A model generated the notes under the pieces. The model ran no database searches, was not told the DNA's origin, and saw only the letters and a list, made by a program, of their open reading frames with translations. A stretch of DNA of 8,735 nucleotides, taken from assembly GCA_016793415.1 (NCBI GenBank), contig JAEUMC010000985.1, positions 1-8,735 of the forward strand, in the 5' to 3' direction. Positions 4,800 to 8,735 of the stretch are shown one piece after another; the first letter of the stretch is position 1, and each line of letters starts with the position of its first letter. This DNA is from Devosia sp. (GTDB lineage: Bacteria > Pseudomonadota > Alphaproteobacteria > Rhizobiales > Devosiaceae). Both the position numbers and the translations under genes were made by a program.

Positions 4800-7669
4800 T
4801 TCGCGAGGCCTCCCCGTTCCCTGGGGTTGGCCGGGCCGGCGGGCTTGGGCCGGCGGATCGACTGGTGCGCCAGGGCGATCAGCATGAGCACGGTGGCGCC
4901 CACCACCAGCGCGAAGACGCCGAGGTCGAACAGCAATGCCGTCGCCATCGGGATCTTGCCGATCAGCGGGATCTCGGCATAGGCGAAGGCCGAGGTGAGG
5001 AACGGCGCGCCCAGCGCCATGGCGCCGAGGCCGGTGAGCATGGCGAGCAGCAAGCCCCAGCCGATCCACAGCACCGGCAGCACGCGCAGCCGCTCTTCGA
5101 CCCAGCGGGTGCCATGCGCCATGTACTGCAGGATGAAGCCCAGCGACATGATGATGCCGGCGATGAAGCCGCCGCCCGGCAGGTCGTGGCCGCGCAGCAG
5201 CATGTAGATGGCGATGGCGATCACCACCGGGAACAGCCAGGTCATGATCAGCGAGGGGATGCGCAGGAAATCGTCGGCGACGCGCTGGCCCTCGGCATTG
5301 CCGTCGAGCAGGCGCTGCTGTTCGGGCCGATCGGCGCTGTCGACCGCCGGGCGGAAGCGGCGCAGCAGGGCGAAGACGGTCAGCGCCACGATGCCGAGCA
5401 CGGTGATTTCGCCCATGGTGTCGAAGCCGCGGAAATCCACCAGCATGACGTTGACCACGTTGGTGCCGCCACCCTCGGTATAGGCGTTCTTGAGGAAGAA
5501 CTCCGAAATGCCCGGCGGGGCCGTGCGGGTCATTACGGCATAGCTCGCGAGCGCCGCGCCCAGCCCCACCAAGACGGCGAGGCCGACATCGCGCAGGCGC
5601 CTCAGCCGCATCTTCACCGTCAGGTCTTCCGGCACCGGCAGGCGCTTGGGCAGCCAGCGCAGGCCGAGCAGGATCAGCACCGTGGTGGCGATTTCGGCCA
5701 GCAGCTGGGTCAGCGCCAGGTCGGGGGCCGAGAGCCAGGCGAAGGTGATGCAGGTGGCGAGCCCGGCGCCGCCCATCAGGATCATCGCGGCGAGGCGGTG
5801 GAACTTCGCCTGCTGCGCCGCGGCAATGGCGCTGATGCCGCCCAGCAGCCAGACGAGGCCGAGCACCGGATCGAAGCTTGCGGGCAGCGGCAGGTTACCC
5901 ATGCGGGCCCAGCCGGCAGCAACTCCGGCGGCGAGCGCCAGGAGCACCACGATGAAGACCTGCGGCTGCAGCCGCTGCGTGCTGAACAGTTTCAGGAAGC
6001 TCGGCGACCACTTGTTGGTGGCGTTGAGCAGCAGGCGCTCGAAGATGCGCTGGCCGCGGAAGCGGGTGAGGACCGGCAGCCCGTCGACATCGCGGAAGCG
6101 CCGGTAATAGGGGATGTAGATCACCGCGCCGCCGAGCATGGCGATGAAACTCATCAGCAGCGGCCAGTTGAAGCCGTGCCAGACCGAGAGGCTGTAATAG
6201 GGCGTTTCGGCGCCCAGCACCGACGTGACCGCCGCGGCGAGGAACGGTCCGATGGTGATGCCGGGGATGATGCCGACGGCAAGGCAGACCACCACCAGCA
6301 GTTCCATCGGCCGGCGCATCAGCGCCGGTGGCTCGTGCGGCACGCGGTCGAGCTCGGTGGGCGGTGGGCCGAAGAACACGCCATGCACGAACTTGATCGA
6401 GTAGGCGACGCTCAGCATGCCGGCGATGGTAGCGCCGATCGGCAGCGAGTAGTTGACGAAGATGTCGGGGTGGAACTCCGCCGTCTCGGTGAAGAACATC
6501 TCCTTGGAGAGGAAGCCGTTGAGCAGCGGCACCCCGGCCATGGCGCCGCTGGCGATGATGGCGAAGGTGGAGGTGAACGGCATCAGCCGCCACAGGCCGC
6601 TGAGCTTCCTGACATCGCGCGTGCCGGTCTCGTGGTCGATGATGCCCACCGCCATGAACAGCGACGCCTTGAAGGTGGCGTGGTTGGCGATGTGGAAGAT
6701 CGCCGCCACGGCGGCGAGCGGCGTACCCATGCCGAGGAGCGTGGTGATGAGGCCGAGATGGCTGATGGTCGAATAGGCGAGGAGGCCCTTGAGATCGCGC
6801 TGGAACAGGGCGGCGGCGGCCCCGAAGATCAGCGTTGCGAGCCCGGTATAGGTGACGATGGCGAACCACAGCTCGGAATCCGACATCACCGGCCAGAAGC
6901 GGGTGAGCAGGAACACGCCGGCCTTCACCATGGTCGCCGAGTGGAGGTAGGCCGAGACCGGGGTCGGCGCCGTCATGGCGTTGGGCAGCCAGAACTGGAA
7001 CGGGAACTGCGCGCTCTTGGTGAAGGCGGCGACGAGGAACAGGATCAGCGTCACCGGGTAGAGCGGGCTTTCGACCAGGGTCTTGCCGGAGGCCAGCACG
7101 TCGTCGAGCTCGTAGCTCCCGACGATATGGCCGATCAGCAGCATGGCGACGAACAGCGCCAGGCCACCCATGCCGGTGACGATCAGTGCCATGCGGGCGC
7201 CGTCGCGGGCGGCGCCGCGGTGGTACCAGTAGCCGATGAGCAGGAACGAGACGAGGCTGGTCAGCTCCCAGAACACCGCGAGCTGGATGATGTTACCCGA
7301 GAGCACGAGCCCGAGCATCGCCCCCATGAAGGCGAGCAGCAGCGCATAGAACCGCGCCACCGGATCCTGCGGCGACATGTAGTAGCGCGCATAGAGGACG
7401 ACGAGCAGGCCGATCAGGGTGATCAGCACCGAGAACAGCCAGGCGAGGCCATCCAGGCGCAGCGTCAGGTTGAGCCCGAGCTGCGGGATCCACTCGATGC
7501 GGTAGGCCAGCACGCCGCCATCGGCGACCTGCGGAAACAGCAGCAGGGTGACTAGGAAGAGCAGGGCGGCAACGCCGCCCGCCACGTAGACGGCTCCTGA
7601 GGCTAATCGGCCCTGCAAGGCATAGGCGAGGACGCATGCCAGAAATGGCAAGGCGCACAATGTTCCCAA
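4790..7669 (-). CDS. mrpA: Mrp cation/proton antiporter subunit A fused to subunit B
   Basis: A 959-residue fusion. Residues 1 to about 780 are MrpA, related to NuoL: Glu135 in FWELTSLVSF, Lys218 in AFTKSAQFPFQFWLP, and PTPVSAYLHSATMVKAG (235-251, with His243 and Lys249) are the proton-antiporter core. A NuoJ-like part follows, with SAPDLALTQLLAE (647-659) and VDFRGFDTMGE (744-754). Residues from about 800 are the MrpB domain, with LLRGHDLPGGGFIAG (824-838) and FDLGVFALVVG (914-924). Fused A and B without a separate mrpB is the 'group 2' arrangement typical of alphaproteobacteria (Pha systems). The protein should carry one of the complex's two large ion-translocating modules. The 5' end is uncertain: the frame has only TTG (7669) as a usual start and a stop at 7712-7714. 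Confidence 0.95.
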   Translation of the reverse strand: MGTLCALPFLACVLAYALQGRLASGAVYVAGGVAALLFLVTLLLFPQVADGGVLAYRIEWIPQLGLNLTLRLDGLAWLFSVLITLIGLLVVLYARYYMSPQDPVARFYALLLAFMGAMLGLVLSGNIIQLAVFWELTSLVSFLLIGYWYHRGAARDGARMALIVTGMGGLALFVAMLLIGHIVGSYELDDVLASGKTLVESPLYPVTLILFLVAAFTKSAQFPFQFWLPNAMTAPTPVSAYLHSATMVKAGVFLLTRFWPVMSDSELWFAIVTYTGLATLIFGAAAALFQRDLKGLLAYSTISHLGLITTLLGMGTPLAAVAAIFHIANHATFKASLFMAVGIIDHETGTRDVRKLSGLWRLMPFTSTFAIIASGAMAGVPLLNGFLSKEMFFTETAEFHPDIFVNYSLPIGATIAGMLSVAYSIKFVHGVFFGPPPTELDRVPHEPPALMRRPMELLVVVCLAVGIIPGITIGPFLAAAVTSVLGAETPYYSLSVWHGFNWPLLMSFIAMLGGAVIYIPYYRRFRDVDGLPVLTRFRGQRIFERLLLNATNKWSPSFLKLFSTQRLQPQVFIVVLLALAAGVAAGWARMGNLPLPASFDPVLGLVWLLGGISAIAAAQQAKFHRLAAMILMGGAGLATCITFAWLSAPDLALTQLLAEIATTVLILLGLRWLPKRLPVPEDLTVKMRLRRLRDVGLAVLVGLGAALASYAVMTRTAPPGISEFFLKNAYTEGGGTNVVNVMLVDFRGFDTMGEITVLGIVALTVFALLRRFRPAVDSADRPEQQRLLDGNAEGQRVADDFLRIPSLIMTWLFPVVIAIAIYMLLRGHDLPGGGFIAGIIMSLGFILQYMAHGTRWVEERLRVLPVLWIGWGLLLAMLTGLGAMALGAPFLTSAFAYAEIPLIGKIPMATALLFDLGVFALVVGATVLMLIALAHQSIRRPKPAGPANPRERGGLAKWN

Positions 7670-7810
7670 TGCGACGTCAGGCGAAATCCCCGGCAGCGTC
7701 CCGTCCTCAGCTCAGCGTGTCCATTGGGTATAGGTGGGGAGGGGGCGGATGGAAAGTGCCCCATTTGTCGGTGCGGCCACTTGTCCGGTTGGGAGGCACT
7801 GGCAGTGCGG

Positions 7811-7841
7811 TGATCCTCCCCCGCCCCGCGGGGGAGGATCA
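7811..7841. repeat. G/C-rich hairpin repeat (copy C), 14-bp perfect stem
   Basis: TGATCCTCCCCCGC (7811-7824) pairs perfectly with GCGGGGGAGGATCA (7828-7841) around a three-base CCC loop. It is a very stable hairpin of REP type between two divergent genes. A second copy, in the opposite orientation and identical over 24 bases, lies at 8590-8613. Its position at neither gene end argues against a plain terminator for these two genes and for a dispersed repeat element. Confidence 0.7.
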
Positions 7842-7920
7842 AGGAGAGGCCGGTGCCCACCTGACAAAGAAGTGTTCCGTCCGTCAGAACCACCGCGGTT
7901 ACGGTCGGCCGAATCAAACC

Positions 7921-7926
7921 AGGAGG
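7921..7926 (+). promoter_or_regulatory. Strong ribosome binding site for the DedA-type gene
   Basis: AGGAGG ends four bases before the ATG at 7931 and is the best Shine-Dalgarno match near any start in the window, which fixes the start of the downstream gene. Confidence 0.75.
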
Positions 7927-7930
7927 GACG

Positions 7931-8575
7931 ATGACCGAAGCCGTACCTGCCCGCCCCAGGCTCTATGATCGGCTGAAGGCTGCCACCAAGCACCGGCTGG
8001 CCGAGCCGATCCTGGCGCTGTTGTGCTTTCTCGAGGCGATGATCCTGCCGATCTTCCCCGAGATCATGCTGGCGCCGATGATCATTGCCGACCGGCTCAG
8101 GGCCTGGCGGCTGGCGGCGATCTGCACCGTCTCCTCGGTGACGGGCGGGCTCGCCGGCTATGCCATCGGCTACTTCCTGTTCGACACCATCGGCCGCGCC
8201 ATCATCGATTTCTACGGCGCCGGCGAGGGCTTTGCCTCGCTGACCCAGAGCTTCAACGACAATGGTCCGCTGATGATTCTCGTCGGCGCGCTGTCGCCGA
8301 TCCCCTACAAGGTGATCACCATTACCAGCGGCGTCGCCGGGCTCGACCTCTGGACCTTCGTGCTGTTCGGGCTGATCGGCCGCGGCATCCGCTATTTCGT
8401 GCCCTGCGGCCTGTTCTATTTCTTCGGCCCGGTGGCCAACGGTTTCATCGAAAAGCACAAGGCGGTGGCGGGGTGGGGCATGGTGATCCTCACCATCGTC
8501 GGCTTCGCCATGGCGCCGCTGCTGTTCCCGAAGGGCGAGACGCAGGTGGATGTGGTGGCGGAGGTGGGGGACTGA
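7931..8575 (+). CDS. YqaA/DedA (VTT domain) family inner-membrane protein
   Basis: A 214-residue membrane protein of the DedA/SNARE-associated (VTT) superfamily, closest in pattern to the YqaA branch. Visible features are FLEAMILPIFPEIMLAP (33-49, acidic residues Glu35 and Glu44 in the re-entrant first segment), GGLAGYAIGYFLF (72-84), SPIPYKVITITSGVAGL (122-138) and GLIGRGIRYFVPCGLFYF (147-164, Arg151 and Arg154). A last helix spans about 180-198, followed by a short charged tail. Members act as lipid scramblases/flippases or proton-coupled transporters; the substrate of this one cannot be told from sequence. The gene is divergent from the Mrp operon. Some DedA proteins are tied to membrane potential and alkaline growth, so a shared role is possible but unproven. 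The 645-base length is normal for the family. Confidence 0.9.
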   Translation: MTEAVPARPRLYDRLKAATKHRLAEPILALLCFLEAMILPIFPEIMLAPMIIADRLRAWRLAAICTVSSVTGGLAGYAIGYFLFDTIGRAIIDFYGAGEGFASLTQSFNDNGPLMILVGALSPIPYKVITITSGVAGLDLWTFVLFGLIGRGIRYFVPCGLFYFFGPVANGFIEKHKAVAGWGMVILTIVGFAMAPLLFPKGETQVDVVAEVGD

Positions 8576-8589
8576 ACGTGCGGTCGGGC

Positions 8590-8613
8590 ATCCTCCCCCG
8601 CGGGGCGGGGGAG
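8590..8613. repeat. Truncated copy of the hairpin repeat (copy D)
   Basis: Matches the reverse complement of the 7811-7841 hairpin over 24 consecutive bases (8590-8613). The stem arms CTCCCCCGC (8593-8601) and GCGGGGGAG (8605-8613) flank a GGG loop. The outer left arm (CATC, 8589-8592) is present, but its expected partner GATG is missing after 8613, where unrelated sequence starts. The repeat is therefore broken exactly where the transposon end is inferred to begin. It lies 14 bases after the stop of the DedA-type gene and may also help end its transcript. Confidence 0.65.
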
Positions 8614-8735
8614 CAACCATGTGTCAGTGGGTCTCGATGACCCATGGTGTTGCTCGTTTGAGGACGAGGTTTGCGGCCTCGATGAGCTTTCGCATGATGG
8701 CGATGATGATGACCTTCTTGGGTTTTCCGACGCTT
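8614..8735 (-). mobile_element. IS110-family insertion sequence, 3' (transposase-distal) end; continues beyond window
   Basis: The element is recognised by the C-terminus of its transposase gene. Its outer edge is placed at 8613/8614 because the hairpin repeat loses its symmetry there. That leaves only ten bases between the transposase stop and the edge, which fits IS110-group elements, where the long non-coding end with the bridge RNA lies upstream of the gene. No terminal inverted repeat is seen, as is normal for this family. The rest of the element is outside the window. Confidence 0.55.
8624..8735 (-). CDS. IS110-family transposase, C-terminal fragment (runs off the window)
   Basis: The last 36 codons of a minus-strand frame ending in TGA (complement of 8624-8626). 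The peptide reads SVGKPKKVIIIAIMRKLI and continues to ATPWVIETH at the stop. The GKP-KV-I-A-MRKL--A-N pattern is the conserved end of the Transposase_20 domain of IS110/IS116/IS902 transposases, a DEDD recombinase guided by a bridge RNA in characterised members. Only the C-terminus is visible, so whether the gene is intact cannot be judged. Confidence 0.75.
   Translation of the reverse strand, partial: SVGKPKKVIIIAIMRKLIEAANLVLKRATPWVIETH

Larger units (their letters stand above)
7670..7930. promoter_or_regulatory. Divergent intergenic region between mrpA and the DedA-type gene
   Basis: This 261-base gap must hold both the leftward promoter of the mrp operon and the rightward promoter of the membrane protein gene. 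Seen in it are a 13-bp palindrome GCACTGGCAGTGC (7796-7808), directly followed by the hairpin repeat at 7811-7841, and a CTGACA box at 7861-7866 that resembles a -35 element but has no good -10 partner. Near the mrpA end a tiny reading frame (ATG at 7724, MDTLS then stop) is out of frame with mrpA. I see no further gene or RNA here. Confidence 0.35.

Noticed and set aside
4865..7555. 896-codon plus-strand open frame opposite mrpA
   Set aside because: It is antisense to a clear MrpA-MrpB fusion. Its composition is dominated by Gln, His, Arg, Glu, Asp and Gly with no recognisable domain, which is the usual shadow of a hydrophobic gene in high-GC DNA.
7603..7917. 104-codon minus-strand frame upstream of mrpA
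   Set aside because: Runs through the hairpin repeat and overlaps mrpA out of frame; Pro/Arg-rich low-complexity translation.
6..8613. CRISPR array
   Set aside because: The repeated G/C hairpins are few, dispersed, inverted relative to each other and not regularly spaced.
7712..8620. 302-codon minus-strand frame opposite the DedA-type gene
   Set aside because: It spans the intergenic repeat and the reverse of a clear membrane protein, and its translation has no recognisable domain.

Overview
The window is high-GC DNA with tightly packed genes, broken up by short G/C-rich hairpin repeats of the type scattered through alphaproteobacterial genomes. The gene content points to a Hyphomicrobiales-like alphaproteobacterium: a Mrp antiporter operon with fused MrpA and MrpB, a YqaA/DedA-type membrane protein and an HxlR regulator. 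The genus is inferred only from overall character; no rRNA or other marker gene is present.

Layout. Positions 1-422 hold a hairpin repeat and a minus-strand gene for a small secreted c-type cytochrome. A 242-base gap with several short palindromes separates it from a divergent plus-strand gene (665-1255) for an exported protein of unknown function. A hairpin at 1278-1304 lies between that gene and a convergent minus-strand HxlR-family regulator (1325-1678). Positions 1774-7669 carry a complete minus-strand operon for a Mrp (Mnh/Pha) cation/proton antiporter, in the order mrpA(B fused)-mrpC-mrpD-mrpE-mrpF-mrpG. Every junction overlaps by 1 to 10 bases. A 261-base gap with a strong 14-bp hairpin repeat separates mrpA from a divergent plus-strand YqaA/DedA-family membrane protein (7931-8575). 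The window ends inside the 3' part of an IS110-family transposase gene on the minus strand. Its end appears to cut a second copy of the same hairpin repeat.

How it works together. The six Mrp proteins should form one inner-membrane complex that exchanges Na+ (or K+) for protons, supporting pH and sodium homeostasis. The divergent DedA-type gene may share that physiology, since some DedA proteins are tied to proton motive force and alkaline tolerance, but this is inference. The HxlR gene lies just downstream of mrpG on the same strand. It may read through from the operon or be autoregulated from a palindrome-rich leader.

I found no clearly new multi-gene system. The most interesting points are the transposon end inside a repeat hairpin, the lack of a normal start codon for mrpA, the perfect 18-bp palindrome touching the mrpG stop codon, the palindromes overlapping the HxlR leader and ribosome binding site, and the uncharacterised exported protein divergent from the cytochrome.
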